Positions 9,021-18,500 are shown, counted from the stretch's first letter. The stretch: DNA of 64,000 nucleotides from Bog-1198 sp963727045 (GCA_963727045.1 CAVSES010000001.1:1178001-1242000), one strand, 5' to 3'. Program-made: numbers and translations. Notes: generated by a model from the letters alone, not told the origin.

Positions 9021-9578
9021 TCACGATGTCTCCCGCAGCGGCAACATGTGCACGAAGCCGTCGCTTTCATAAGCGAAAAAGCGCCATTCCCGGGCCGTGC
9101 CCGGCGTCCCGAGTATCACGAGTTGCCGCCGCAGGGTCGCAAAATCGTCGAACACATCCGCCGCACGAATGATTCTCTCGTAACTCGTCAACAACGAATT
9201 GGTGTCCGCGCCTTCGGCGGCGTACGTAATCAGCACCTTGAGCGGCGCGTTGAACAACTGCAGCTTGTTGAGCCCGCGATACGTCGAGCGCGCGTCCCGC
9301 TCATGTTCCAGCGCGACGGAAATCCATTTCGCGTACATGGCATTGGCGCGCCCCTGCTGCGTCTCCCGCTCCTCATAAAAGATGCCGTCCAACGTGCAGT
9401 ACTCCCTGCCCCAGGCCAGCAATCCCAGATGCCTTGCAACCCTGGGAAGGATGTCCACACGCATGAAATATGCATAGGATTTCGGCTCGAAGCGCACCGC
9501 TTCGCGAAAATTCCCCTGCTCCACTTTCATGACCGCAGAGAATGCATCGCGAAATTCTCTGGGAGTCACAATCTTCAC
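9021..9578 (-). CDS. hypothetical protein
   Basis: 185 residues from a GTG start (MKIVTPREFRDAFSAVMKVE). Soluble, mixed alpha/beta composition, no signal peptide, no membrane segment and no motif I recognise. Its composition and codon use look like real coding sequence, whereas the overlapping plus-strand frame is Arg/His/Gln-rich and looks like a shadow. The stop is 28 bases upstream of the DUF1330 start, so the two may be co-transcribed. The start is uncertain because only a weak ribosome binding site is visible. Confidence 0.6.
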   Translation of the reverse strand: MKIVTPREFRDAFSAVMKVEQGNFREAVRFEPKSYAYFMRVDILPRVARHLGLLAWGREYCTLDGIFYEERETQQGRANAMYAKWISVALEHERDARSTYRGLNKLQLFNAPLKVLITYAAEGADTNSLLTSYERIIRAADVFDDFATLRRQLVILGTPGTAREWRFFAYESDGFVHMLPLRETS

Positions 9579-9967
9579 TGTGTTCTTGCGCTCATCCAGA
9601 CCCCGTCCGCGGCAGCCGCCGCGGCAGGTGTGCTCATCGCAAGTCCGATGCGCAAGCCCCCGCCGGGCAACGGCGGCGGCTCACAACATGGGGCGAAACT
9701 ACCAGGGAAAGCGTGGAAGCTCGCTTTGGCGCGGCCATTAGCATACCGGCGAAAGCGTACTACAACTCGGCGCCGCCATAGGTGCAAATTTGGAAAAAGA
9801 TGCTGGACGCTGCCGCGTTCGCAGGCGGACCTGCCGGCGAGTTCGTCCGCCGTCGACAGCGACTCGAGCGGGCGAGTTCGCGCGGCAGGTATGTCATCAG
9901 GAGCTATGCATCGAGTGTGTCCGGGGCGCTGCCGGATTGATGTCGGGAAATCATGACAGTTCGAATT
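9579..9967. other. 389-base intergenic region without a convincing gene
   Basis: This stretch separates the hypothetical gene read leftward from 9578 and the receiver gene that ends at 9968. Short frames exist on both strands but none has a good ribosome binding site or recognisable product. I see no clear promoter, terminator or repeat here. Confidence 0.5.
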
Positions 9968-10432
9968 TCAAGGCGGCAGGACCGCCCTTGCATACTCGGT
10001 GAGAAAATGCGCAAGGTGGCTGAATTGCGGCCCCACCGCGGACTTCACCAGGTACCCCGCCACGAATTCGTCATACGCGCGGGCGCGATCCGCGTTGGCG
10101 CCGGACGTCGTCAATATGAACACCACCGTACCGCGAATCGCCGGGTCGGCACGCAGCTCCTGCAGAAACTCGATGCCGTTCATGCGAGGCATGTTGAGAT
10201 CGAGCAGCACGAGAGACGGCTTCTCGATCCTGAGCGTGGGATGCATCCCGCGCAGCACCTGAAGCGCGACGATGCCGTCCTCGGCGAGCACGATGGGCCA
10301 GCGCAGCGCGTGTTTGTTCAGGCCCCGCGCCACGGCCTCGGCCGCAACGTCATCGTCCTCCACCACGAGCAGGGAAAATGCCGATGTGCTATTCGTGAGC
10401 CGTCCTCCCCTGAAATCGCGGCCACCAGACAT
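9968..10432 (-). CDS. single-domain response regulator (Rcp1-like)
   Basis: About 154 residues, essentially one receiver domain: acidic cluster VVEDDD, phospho-acceptor in LVLLDLNMPRMNG, switch Thr in ILTTSG and conserved Lys in GYLVK. There is no output domain, so it probably passes phosphate on or acts through protein contact. I chose the ATG at 10432 (MSGGRDFRGG), which overlaps the upstream kinase gene by 44 bases; no other ATG or GTG fits before the receiver core. The kinase gene at 10389-11507 is the obvious partner, as in Rcp1-type pairs. Confidence 0.8.
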   Translation of the reverse strand: MSGGRDFRGGRLTNSTSAFSLLVVEDDDVAAEAVARGLNKHALRWPIVLAEDGIVALQVLRGMHPTLRIEKPSLVLLDLNMPRMNGIEFLQELRADPAIRGTVVFILTTSGANADRARAYDEFVAGYLVKSAVGPQFSHLAHFLTEYARAVLPP

Positions 10433-11507
10433 GGAAGGTGGCGCCGCGGGTGCCACCCGACTCGAGCTGTATCCTTCCTCCATTCGATTCGGCCAAACGT
10501 CTGCTCAGCGCGAGGCCGATTCCCGAATGCTCACCCTTGTCGGCGGAGCGGGTGTGGAACATTTGAAAGACCTGCTCCTGCGAGGCCACGGGAATGCCGG
10601 GGCCATCATCGGCGATGGTGAAAACGCAGTAGCGATCCACATCCTTCACCCGAATCGAGAGGCTGCCCTCGGCGCGGTCATGATGCTTAGCAGCATTGCT
10701 GATCAGATTGCGCAAGATGGTTTCAAGCGGCGACCTCGTCGTCACGAACGGGCTGGCGGCAATATGCAGGCGCACTTGAAACTCCGCCGGCAGCGACAAA
10801 AATTCGAGCACCTCCTCAAGCAGCGCCCGCGGTTCCACCGCCACTGCGTTCGCCGACGTCGACCCCGCGAGGGCATAGCTCAAGAGATCGTCGATGACCT
10901 TCTCGAGCCGCTGCACCCGGTCGCCGACGCGGCCCAGATTGCGCACGACCGGCGGCGGCGCCCCGGGCCCCAAATCCTCGCGGATCCACTCCACCAGGTC
11001 GGAAATACCGCGCAGCGGCGATTTCAGGTCATGCGATGCCGCATAGGTGAATTCCTCCAGATTCGCGTGCGCATTGCGAAGCGCCAGCTGCAGGGCATTG
11101 CGCTGCGTAATGTCCGTCACCGCAGCGAGCACCAGCGAGCCAGATTCTCCCGGCATCGGACTCAAACCGATCTCGACCGGAAACTCCGAGCCATCCTTGC
11201 GGCGGGCCGTCAACTCACGGCTCTCGCCCATCAGACGTCTCAGCGGCGCCGCGAAGAATCCGCGCCGATGCGACTCATGCAAGTCGCGCAGCCTCTCGGG
11301 CAGGAGCACTTCCACGGCGCTGCCGATCAGCTCCGCCCGGGCGTAGCCGAACAGGTCTTCCGCCTCGCGATTGACCAAGGCAATCTTGCCGTCTTCGCCG
11401 ATTATAACAATGCCGCAGGGGACGGCATCCATCAACGTCGCGGCCTCGCCCGCACGTATGAATACCATAGGTGATACTTCGATTATGGCTCCTTGCCCGA
11501 AGTTCAA
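10389..11507 (-). CDS. PAS sensor histidine kinase
   Basis: 372 residues, cytoplasmic, with no membrane segment. An N-terminal PAS domain (about 20-140; VPCGIVIIGEDGKIALVNRE and later RKDGSEFPVEIGLSP) is followed by a HisKA domain with phospho-His in AASHDLKSPLRG and an HATPase with N-box NLISNAAKH, DDGPGIP and GIGLALSRRLAE. The DLKSPLRG type is common in bacteriophytochrome-like kinases that pair with Rcp-type receivers. The TTG at 11507 has AAGGA upstream; an ATG at 11468 is an alternative. It is transcribed divergently from the NarL-type regulator at 11670 and overlaps the receiver gene. Confidence 0.88.
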   Translation of the reverse strand: MNFGQGAIIEVSPMVFIRAGEAATLMDAVPCGIVIIGEDGKIALVNREAEDLFGYARAELIGSAVEVLLPERLRDLHESHRRGFFAAPLRRLMGESRELTARRKDGSEFPVEIGLSPMPGESGSLVLAAVTDITQRNALQLALRNAHANLEEFTYAASHDLKSPLRGISDLVEWIREDLGPGAPPPVVRNLGRVGDRVQRLEKVIDDLLSYALAGSTSANAVAVEPRALLEEVLEFLSLPAEFQVRLHIAASPFVTTRSPLETILRNLISNAAKHHDRAEGSLSIRVKDVDRYCVFTIADDGPGIPVASQEQVFQMFHTRSADKGEHSGIGLALSRRLAESNGGRIQLESGGTRGATFHVWWPRFQGRTAHE

Positions 11508-11669
11508 TCATTCCTTCGACCGACGGTCACTGTACGCGCCGCTGGTGGCACGCACAAGGGAGGGAGCGCCGCTTGCACTGCATCGCACCAGCGCTCAAAT
11601 GCGACGCACACCGTCTTTTTTGTTCTCTTGCGGCGTAAGCTGAGATCAACACCGGACAAAGGAACTGTC

Positions 11670-12338
11670 TTGATATTCGCAAACAAACCGAGCGAAGCGC
11701 CACCGGCGCGAATCCTCATCGTCGATGATCACGGCATCGTGCGCGATGGAATTGCGATGCTGCTCGAGAGAGCCGGATATCTCGTGGCGGGTGGCGCCGG
11801 GACCGGCAAACAGGCCATTTTCGAGGCGGCGCGGCTCAAACCCGACGCCATCGTGATGGATCTGGTGCTCCCGGACATCAACGGCATCGACGTCACGGCG
11901 CACATACTCGGCGAACTGCCTCTCACGCGGGTCGTGATCTTATCCGCCTCGCGTACTTCCGAACATGTCTACCGTGCGCTGCGGGCCGGGGCCCTGGGCT
12001 ACGTCATCAAGGACGCGGCGGCCGCTGAGCTTGCAGAGGCGGTGGCCACGGTCCTGGCCGGGCGGCAATACTTGAGCCCGAGAACCCTGTCATTCGATGT
12101 CGACGCGGAGCAGTGCATCTCGGCGGCGCTGAGCCCGATCGAAAGCCTGAGCTGCCGCGAGCGCCAGGTGTTGCACGGGATCTGCGGAGGCGCCACGAGC
12201 GCCGAAGTCGCGCGGCAGCTCTGCCTGTCCTCCAAGACCGTGGACACCTATCGGGGTCGCTTGATGGCAAAGCTCGGCACCCCCAATCGCACTGCGCTCA
12301 TCCGATTTGCGATCGAGCACTCACTTCTGCCTCTTTGA
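11670..12338 (+). CDS. NarL/FixJ-type response regulator
   Basis: 222 residues. The TTG at 11670 is taken as start because AAGGA stands 6 bases before it; the longer frame upstream is Arg-rich and crosses into the divergent promoter region. Receiver domain about 12-130 with VDDHG and D64 (IVMDLVLPDINGID), then a LuxR-type helix-turn-helix about 155-215 (LSCRERQVLHGICGG; SSKTVDTYRGRLMAKLG). It should bind DNA as a dimer when phosphorylated. The cognate kinase is not certain; the PAS kinase divergent from it is the nearest candidate, though NarL-type partners usually carry HisKA_3, as in the kinase at 42857. Confidence 0.88.
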   Translation: MIFANKPSEAPPARILIVDDHGIVRDGIAMLLERAGYLVAGGAGTGKQAIFEAARLKPDAIVMDLVLPDINGIDVTAHILGELPLTRVVILSASRTSEHVYRALRAGALGYVIKDAAAAELAEAVATVLAGRQYLSPRTLSFDVDAEQCISAALSPIESLSCRERQVLHGICGGATSAEVARQLCLSSKTVDTYRGRLMAKLGTPNRTALIRFAIEHSLLPL

Positions 12339-12428
12339 TGCAAAGTGTAGCAGTCTCCCTACAGACTGCGGTCCGCTCTCCCGCCCAGAGTATGGTCAAG
12401 CAGTCGCCCCAGGACAGGGAGAGATGGG

Positions 12429-13433
12429 ATGAGCGAGAAAGGAATTTCCGCAGAATACGGCGATCCCACCAAGATCGTGCCGCTGCCTTTGCGCAAATCG
12501 CGCCGCACGGCGTCATGGCGCAGGCTGGCGGCGGCCGAACAGTCGTACGAATCGGCGTGCCGCAACGTGCTGCGGCTGGACGCCGCAGACGCCCATCCGC
12601 GGGCGGGCCGCGCCCGCCTCGAATCGCAGCTGAGTGATGCCGTCCACGACCGGGACCTCACGATGAATTACCAACCCCAATTCGACATGCGCAGCGGCCT
12701 CGGGATCGGGGTCGAGGCCCTGGCCCGCTGGACGCGCCCGAACGGTGAGCACGTGCCGCCTTCGGTGTTCATTGCGATCGCAGAGCGCAGCGGCCTGATC
12801 GCAGAGCTCGGCGAATGGGCCGTGCAGTCCGCCTGCGAGGAAGTCGCACTGTGGACCGATCCGGGCGAGCGGCTCTCCACCCTCAGCGTCAACGTATCCA
12901 CGCACCAGGTCGATGCGGCCTTTTGTGCGGCACTCGAACGCATCATCGAGCGCACGGGCTTCGCCGCCAGGCGGCTGGAATTGGAGATCACGGAGTCTGC
13001 CCTGTTCGCGGACCCCAAGCTCGCGCTCGAATGCCTGTCACGGTGGAAGAATCTCGGGGTGTGCATTGCATTGGATGACTTCGGTACCGGCTACTGCAGC
13101 CTGAGCTATTTGTCGCGCCTCCCGGTGGACCGCGTCAAACTCGACAAATCCTTCACGCAGACCATGGTCTCGGACCGCAAGAGTGCGGTGATCGTCCGTG
13201 CGGTGATCGACTTGTGCCGTGAAATGGGCATCACGGTGCTGGCCGAAGGCGTTGAAACGGAACCGCAGTTCGCCTTGCTGAATGCGTATGGGTGCGGCCA
13301 GGCGCAGGGCTACCTCATGGCTTCGCCCGCCGCGGCGAACGAGGCTCGAGCGCTTCTTGGGAAGCAGTGGGGCCGCAGGCCCGGAGTGGCCCCGCCGTCC
13401 ACCTTTGTCGAGGGGGTGCGTTATGCATCCTGA
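12429..13433 (+). CDS. EAL-domain cyclic-di-GMP phosphodiesterase
   Basis: 334 residues. An N-terminal region of about 65 residues of unknown role precedes an EAL domain (about 66-310). Catalytic motifs appear intact: E96-A-L98, NVSTHQ, EITES, DDFGTGYCSLSYL, LAEGVET and the QAQGYL tail. It should therefore hydrolyse cyclic-di-GMP. GGGAGAG precedes the ATG. It overlaps the REC-GGDEF gene by 11 bases, pairing a degrading and a synthesising enzyme in one transcript. Confidence 0.9.
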   Translation: MSEKGISAEYGDPTKIVPLPLRKSRRTASWRRLAAAEQSYESACRNVLRLDAADAHPRAGRARLESQLSDAVHDRDLTMNYQPQFDMRSGLGIGVEALARWTRPNGEHVPPSVFIAIAERSGLIAELGEWAVQSACEEVALWTDPGERLSTLSVNVSTHQVDAAFCAALERIIERTGFAARRLELEITESALFADPKLALECLSRWKNLGVCIALDDFGTGYCSLSYLSRLPVDRVKLDKSFTQTMVSDRKSAVIVRAVIDLCREMGITVLAEGVETEPQFALLNAYGCGQAQGYLMASPAAANEARALLGKQWGRRPGVAPPSTFVEGVRYAS

Positions 13434-14451
13434 ACAGCAAACCGCCGAGTCGTCCAATTTGGGAACGGACCTCAACGACACCATCCTCTCGCATCAGCTT
13501 GGAGCCGCGCAAGCGTGCCGCGTTCTTGTCGTCGATGATGACGAGCTGGTCCGGGCGCGCCTCAAGTTCTACCTGGAGAAGTCGAAATATGACGTCGTGG
13601 TGGCCGCCTCGGGCGAGGAAGCGCTGCAGATCCTGAGCGCGACGCATTGCCAGGTGGTGCTCACCGATTGGCAGATGTCGGACATGGACGGGCTCGCACT
13701 CTGCCGCCTCGTCCGCAACAGCGCCAGCGAGAGCTACGTCTATGTGATGATGCTGAGCGTGCGCGGCAGCAAGCAGGACATCATTCTGGGCCTTGCCGCG
13801 GGCGCCGATGACTATGTGGTGAAGGGAGCGCCGATCGAGGAAATTCTCGCGCGGGTCGAGATCGGCCGGCGGATCACCCATGTCGAATACTCGCTGCGCA
13901 CCAGCAACCGCGAAAACCGCCGCCTGGCGGTGACCGACTCCCTGACGGGAGCCCACAACCTGCGCTACCTCATGAAACATTTGCCGCGCGAATTGTCGCG
14001 GTCGCAGCGATACCGGCACCCGCTCGCCATCCTGAGCTGCGACATCGATGGCTTCAAGCAGGTCAATGACCGGTTCGGGCATGCCGTCGGAGACCTCGTG
14101 CTGCAGGCGTTCGTCGCCCGGTCCTCGAAGAGCCTTCGCAAGGCGAGCGACTGGCTCGCCCGGAAGGGCGGGGATGAATTCGTGATCGTGCTGCCGGAAA
14201 CGAACCTGCAAGGCGCGAATCTCGTTGCCCAGAAGCTGCTCCATGCCTATACAGCCTCACCCGTGGTGACCCATGTCGGGCCGGTTCATTTCGGCGTGAG
14301 CATCGGGGTGACGGCGGTCGAGGCGACACACACCCTCGCCGGAGCACCGGGTGTCGAGGAGCTGCTGCGCGCCGCCGATCATCGTCTCTACGACAAGAAG
14401 CATGCCCAATCGGGCGCAAATGGCTGCGGAGGACATCATGGCAGCCGCTGA
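13423..14451 (+). CDS. REC-GGDEF response regulator (diguanylate cyclase)
   Basis: 342 residues. The ATG at 13423 follows AGGGGG and overlaps the end of the EAL gene. A receiver domain (VVDDDE, phospho-acceptor D82 in TDWQMSDMDG, Lys134) is joined by a helical linker to a GGDEF domain with DSLTGAHN, the metal site CDIDGFKQVND and an intact G249-G-D-E-F253. The architecture is that of PleD/WspR-like cyclases, which dimerise on phosphorylation. The inhibitory I-site reads K240-A-S-D243 rather than RxxD, so product inhibition may be weakened. Confidence 0.9.
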   Translation: MHPEQQTAESSNLGTDLNDTILSHQLGAAQACRVLVVDDDELVRARLKFYLEKSKYDVVVAASGEEALQILSATHCQVVLTDWQMSDMDGLALCRLVRNSASESYVYVMMLSVRGSKQDIILGLAAGADDYVVKGAPIEEILARVEIGRRITHVEYSLRTSNRENRRLAVTDSLTGAHNLRYLMKHLPRELSRSQRYRHPLAILSCDIDGFKQVNDRFGHAVGDLVLQAFVARSSKSLRKASDWLARKGGDEFVIVLPETNLQGANLVAQKLLHAYTASPVVTHVGPVHFGVSIGVTAVEATHTLAGAPGVEELLRAADHRLYDKKHAQSGANGCGGHHGSR

Positions 14452-14809
14452 GACGCGCAGACACGCCGAGCCCGCCCCCGCGGCCGCACCCGTCGCCGAT
14501 TTCGAAAGTCTTGGAAGCATTTTTCTCGCACGCCTGCAAAGCGAACGCCTGCACCTCGCGACGCTCAGCGCCTCGCTGGCGAGAGCCGAGGAGAAGCCGG
14601 GACGGATCTTCGATGAACTTCAGATGCGCGCGCACCGGCTGTCCGGGACCGCGAGCATTTTCGAGGCAACCGCCATCGCGGCGGCCGCGTACACGCTCGA
14701 GCAGGCGGCGGCAGCGGCGGCGCAATCGTGCTCGGATCACGCGGACGCAAACGTATGGGCATCCCTGGTCGTGTTGATCGATCTGTTGCACGAACCCCAG
14801 GTCGAATAG
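14438..14809 (+). CDS. stand-alone Hpt phosphotransfer protein
   Basis: 123 residues. The start ATG at 14438 follows GGAGG at 5-base spacing and overlaps the diguanylate cyclase gene by 14 bases. The helical body holds H66 in RAHRLSGTASIFEA, matching the Hpt phospho-His motif (AHxLKGxxxxxGA). An Ala/Pro-rich N-terminal tail and an Ala-rich helix (about 80-95) are noticeable. Such proteins shuttle phosphate between hybrid kinases and receivers; the overlapping REC-GGDEF protein is the likely target. The gene ends 27 bases before the convergent gene at 14836. Confidence 0.8.
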   Translation: MAAAETRRHAEPAPAAAPVADFESLGSIFLARLQSERLHLATLSASLARAEEKPGRIFDELQMRAHRLSGTASIFEATAIAAAAYTLEQAAAAAAQSCSDHADANVWASLVVLIDLLHEPQVE

Positions 14810-14835
14810 CGCCGGCCGGCGCCGCCTCGCACCCC

Positions 14836-17800
14836 TCAGCCTTTCCTTCGGTCGAACAGCTGCGTCACTGCCTCGAAGGGCAGCGGCTTGCTGATGAGAT
14901 AGCCTTGCATCTGATCGCAACGCAATAAACGCAGAATCTTCGCCTGTTCCTCCGATTCCACGCCTTCGGCAATGACGTTCAACTTCAAGGAGTGCGCGAG
15001 GGTGATCATGGTCGACACCAGCGTCATGACGCCGGGATCATCCAGCATCGCCATCGTAAATGAGCGGTCGATTTTCAGGCTCTCGACCGGCAATCGGGTC
15101 AGATAACTCAACGAAGAATAGCCGGTTCCAAAATCATCGATGGCGATGCCAATCCCTAGGTCGCGGATTGCACGCAGTTTTTCGATGTTGGCCTCGGCGC
15201 CCTCGACCAGGAGCGACTCCGTCACTTCGATATCGATTCCGGTGCGCCGGCCGTCGAAGTCGAGGGTTTCCATCATCCCCGGCGCGATTGCATCGCGCAC
15301 CACATTCACGAAGTCCGCCCGGCGCAGCTGCACCGTCGACACGTTCACCGCGATCCGGGGCGCCCTCAAGCCGCGCTCGAGCCACACCGCATGATCGAGA
15401 CTCGCCCGGCGCAACACCCAGGCGCCGACGTCCACGATCATCCCGGTCTCTTCCATCAGGGTAATGAACTTATCCGGCGGCACCAGACCGAGTTCCGGGC
15501 TCTGCCACCGAATGAGCGCCTCGACACCCTCCAGCTTGCGGGTTTCGAGGTCCACCTTGGGCTGATAGTGAAGCACGAATTCTTCGTTCTCCAACGCGCG
15601 GCGCAGACGCGTCTCCATGGACAGGCGCTCGGCGATCCTTTCGCTGATCTGCTGCGTGAAGAACACGACGCGATCGCCGGTCGATTTTGCCCTCATTCGA
15701 GCCGCATTGGCGTTGCGCAGGAGCGTCTCGGCGTCTCCGCCGTCCTGCGGGTACAATGCAATCCCGGCGCGCAGGGACAAGTTGATTTCGCTGCCGTCGA
15801 TTCGAAAGGGAGACCCCACCCAAGCGTGGCGTTGCTCGTCGAAGAGGCGAGCGGCGATGCTGGCATCGCCGGTATACGGAATCACGGTCGCGAACTGGTC
15901 GGACCCGAGGCGTGCCGCCGCATTGGCGCCCGCCGAACCACGGCTCAGGCGGTCCGCCATTTCCTTGAGCAGCGCGTCCCCTTGAGATCGGCCGAAGGTG
16001 TCGTTGATGGTATCGAAGCGCTCGGGATCCGCGACCACCACCGCGAACTGGCCCTCGCCCTCACCCGCCAGGCTGATGCGCTGGGAAACACGCTCCAGAA
16101 ACAGAGTGCGATTGGCGAGCCCCGTGAGCGAATCGTAATACGCAAGATAGTCGAGTTTCTCGGCCTTTTCGATGTGATCGAGCGCAAAGGAGATGTCGCC
16201 CGCGAGCTCCACGAGCAGGCGCATTTCGGCGGCATCGAACGCCCCGCATTCCTCGGTCCCGAGAACGAGACATCCCATGGCCCGGTCCTGGATCGTCAAC
16301 GGCAGGACGACGATCGAGCGGTAGCCACGCGCCATCATTTCCTTCCGGTACGGGATCTTCTCGTTGCCGGTATCCAGATCGTTGCACACCTGCGGCCGGT
16401 TCAGGCGGGCGGCAGCGGACAGCAGCGTGACTCCTTCGTTGGGATTCTCGGCATCGTCCCGCAGCAGCTGCGTGACCATGAAATCATCGCCAGCCCAGGC
16501 GACCGGGGCGATTCGCTCGCTGCCCGCCGCCGGGCACCCGATCCACGCCAGTTGAAAATCGCCTTGATCGACCGCGAGGCGGCATGCCTCCGCGAACAGC
16601 TCGCCCTTCGTGCGCGCCCGAACGATGAGGGCGTTGATGCCGCTCAGCACGGCGTACACCCGGTTCAGATGTTGAATCCTCGCCTCCGCGAGCTTTCGCT
16701 CGGTGATGTCGGTCGAGACGCCGACGATGCGATAAGGATGACCGTGCTCGTCGCGCAAAGGATAGTAGCGGGTCAATATCGACCGGATGGAGGCATCCGG
16801 GCGCACGATCCTGTACTCGAGCTCTGCATTCGAGAGCTGCACGGCATTCTCCTCGAGTTGCCCGACCACCCGATCCCGGTCATCCGGGTGGACGCCGTTG
16901 ATCCAGTCAAAGGGTCTTTGAGGATCCGGTGTGCGTCCCCAGATTCGCTGGTAGGCGGGGCTCACGTAGATGAGCTCGCTGAAGTCGGCCGAAGTGATGA
17001 AGAACACGTCCTGGATGTTCTCGGCCAGCTGTCGAAACCGCTCCTCGCTGCGCCGCAGCCCGACCGCCGACCGTTCCCGTTCGTCCATCTCGACTTGCAG
17101 CTGTGCCGCATGCATCTGCACCTCTTGATAGAGGCTGCCGTTCTCATAGATGCGCCCGACCTGGGCACCCAGAATGCCGAGCACGCGTTCATCTTCGGCG
17201 TCGAATTCAGCCGCGCCAATCTTGTCCTGCAGGCAGAGCCAGCCATAGGTGTGACTCAAAGAGCTCACCGGCACCGCCAGATACGCACTGCCCCGGGGGT
17301 AGTCGGCAGGGAAGACCCGCGGCACCGGTTCATTGCCTGCCAATCGCGTGCGCCACGCGCTTCGTTGAGCATAGACCTGGCCGAGAGGCCCCGGGTCCGA
17401 TTTCGACAGCAACGGCGCGCTCAAATCGTCCGGATTCTCGATTCCACTGCTCGTGAAGAACAGCGCGTTCGCGTCGCGCTTCTCGTGCACCGCGAGAACG
17501 GCATGCCTCGCCCCAAGGAGCTTTCTTGCCCCGTAGCATACGTTCTTCAGCAGCACCTGCGGGTCTCGTTCGGAGGCAAGCTGCAGATTCAGATCCGTCA
17601 GGGCCCTGAGACGTGAATAGGCACTATGAAGCTCCTCGGCCTTTTCGGCGAGCTTGTTCGTGATCAGCTGCAAGTGCTCGCGGTCGAATTCCTCCGGCAC
17701 CCCGGGGGAGCCCGGCGCCGGGGTACCGCGCAGGACCTGCTCGACGGCATTCAAGATATCGGCCGGCTCGCACGGCTTGATGATGACGCGCGCCACCTGA

Positions 17801-18114
17801 CAGGCTTCCGCCAGCTTCTGCGCCTCGCGCTCATGGAAGTGGGCGGTATAGAAGATCACGTCCGTACCCGCCAGCTCCCGGTCGGCGCGCAGCTGGCGCA
17901 CGAATTCAAAGCCATCCATCGACGGCATGACGATGTCGGATATGACCAGCTGCGGCCGGATGGTCCGGGCCATCTCCAACGCCTCGCGTCCGTCGTTGGC
18001 CTCGAACAGCCGGTGCCCCTGATACTTGAGCAGCGTCACGACAAGCTGGCGATTCGCTGCATTGTCGTCGACCACCAGCACGGTGGCCGCCGCCGCCTGC
18101 ACTTCCCGCAACAT
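14836..18114 (-). CDS. REC-GAF-PAS-GAF-GGDEF-EAL protein
   Basis: 1092 residues. Order: receiver (VVDDNAANRQ, D60 in VISDIVMPSMDG), GAF about 180-330, PAS about 350-480 (FFITSADFSELIYVSPAYQR), GAF about 490-650, GGDEF about 660-820 and EAL about 840-1090. The GGDEF signature is changed to GSDQF, so cyclase activity is doubtful and the domain may bind GTP as a regulator. The EAL side keeps EALIRW, NVSTVQL, EVTESLL, DDFGTGYSSLSYL and AEGVESEEQ, so it is probably an active phosphodiesterase. Its ATG overlaps the preceding receiver gene stop as TGATG, the last step of a four-gene minus-strand operon. Confidence 0.9.
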   Translation of the reverse strand: MLREVQAAAATVLVVDDNAANRQLVVTLLKYQGHRLFEANDGREALEMARTIRPQLVISDIVMPSMDGFEFVRQLRADRELAGTDVIFYTAHFHEREAQKLAEACQVARVIIKPCEPADILNAVEQVLRGTPAPGSPGVPEEFDREHLQLITNKLAEKAEELHSAYSRLRALTDLNLQLASERDPQVLLKNVCYGARKLLGARHAVLAVHEKRDANALFFTSSGIENPDDLSAPLLSKSDPGPLGQVYAQRSAWRTRLAGNEPVPRVFPADYPRGSAYLAVPVSSLSHTYGWLCLQDKIGAAEFDAEDERVLGILGAQVGRIYENGSLYQEVQMHAAQLQVEMDERERSAVGLRRSEERFRQLAENIQDVFFITSADFSELIYVSPAYQRIWGRTPDPQRPFDWINGVHPDDRDRVVGQLEENAVQLSNAELEYRIVRPDASIRSILTRYYPLRDEHGHPYRIVGVSTDITERKLAEARIQHLNRVYAVLSGINALIVRARTKGELFAEACRLAVDQGDFQLAWIGCPAAGSERIAPVAWAGDDFMVTQLLRDDAENPNEGVTLLSAAARLNRPQVCNDLDTGNEKIPYRKEMMARGYRSIVVLPLTIQDRAMGCLVLGTEECGAFDAAEMRLLVELAGDISFALDHIEKAEKLDYLAYYDSLTGLANRTLFLERVSQRISLAGEGEGQFAVVVADPERFDTINDTFGRSQGDALLKEMADRLSRGSAGANAAARLGSDQFATVIPYTGDASIAARLFDEQRHAWVGSPFRIDGSEINLSLRAGIALYPQDGGDAETLLRNANAARMRAKSTGDRVVFFTQQISERIAERLSMETRLRRALENEEFVLHYQPKVDLETRKLEGVEALIRWQSPELGLVPPDKFITLMEETGMIVDVGAWVLRRASLDHAVWLERGLRAPRIAVNVSTVQLRRADFVNVVRDAIAPGMMETLDFDGRRTGIDIEVTESLLVEGAEANIEKLRAIRDLGIGIAIDDFGTGYSSLSYLTRLPVESLKIDRSFTMAMLDDPGVMTLVSTMITLAHSLKLNVIAEGVESEEQAKILRLLRCDQMQGYLISKPLPFEAVTQLFDRRKG

Positions 18115-18500
18115 CAGACTCCGCTCCCTGCGCCGTTGGGGAGAAACGCCCGGACCTGTGACACGAAGGATTCCGGGTCGATCGGTTTGGAGATATAGCC
18201 GTCAAAGCCGGCGGCGAGCACCGCTTCGCGGTCGCCCATCATCGAGAACGCCGTCACTGCGATGACCGGAATCGGACGCCAGTCCGGCCGCAATTTCAAA
18301 TGCTCGAGCACCTGAAAGCCGTTCAAGAAGGGCAGTTGCAAATCGCACAGGATGAGTCCGGGTGATCCGTCCAGGGCTCTTTGCACCCCATCGCGCCCGT
18401 TTTCCGCGGTAATCGTTCCGTATCCCGCGCAGTCCAGAAGATACTTGACCAATGCCATGCTCGGCGGGTCATCCTCCACGATCAGTATGCGCACCTTCAT
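18114..18500 (-). CDS. single-domain response regulator
   Basis: 128 residues, one receiver domain: IVEDDPPS, phospho-acceptor D53 in LILCDLQLPFLNG, TAFSMMG and Lys in GYISKPI, the DivK/CheY-like layout. The start ATG at 18500 overlaps the stop of the PAS kinase gene as ATGA, and its own stop overlaps the next ATG as TGATG, so expression of all three is coupled. It is probably the phosphate relay between the kinase at 18497-20353 and downstream targets. Confidence 0.88.
   Translation of the reverse strand: MKVRILIVEDDPPSMALVKYLLDCAGYGTITAENGRDGVQRALDGSPGLILCDLQLPFLNGFQVLEHLKLRPDWRPIPVIAVTAFSMMGDREAVLAAGFDGYISKPIDPESFVSQVRAFLPNGAGSGV

Noticed and set aside
8970..9956. Plus-strand open frame over the hypothetical gene at 9021-9578
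   Set aside because: Shadow-like composition and no ribosome binding site; the minus-strand frame looks more protein-like.
15391..17616. Long plus-strand open frame opposite the REC-GAF-PAS-GAF-GGDEF-EAL gene
   Set aside because: No recognisable domain; the minus strand carries clear catalytic motifs throughout.
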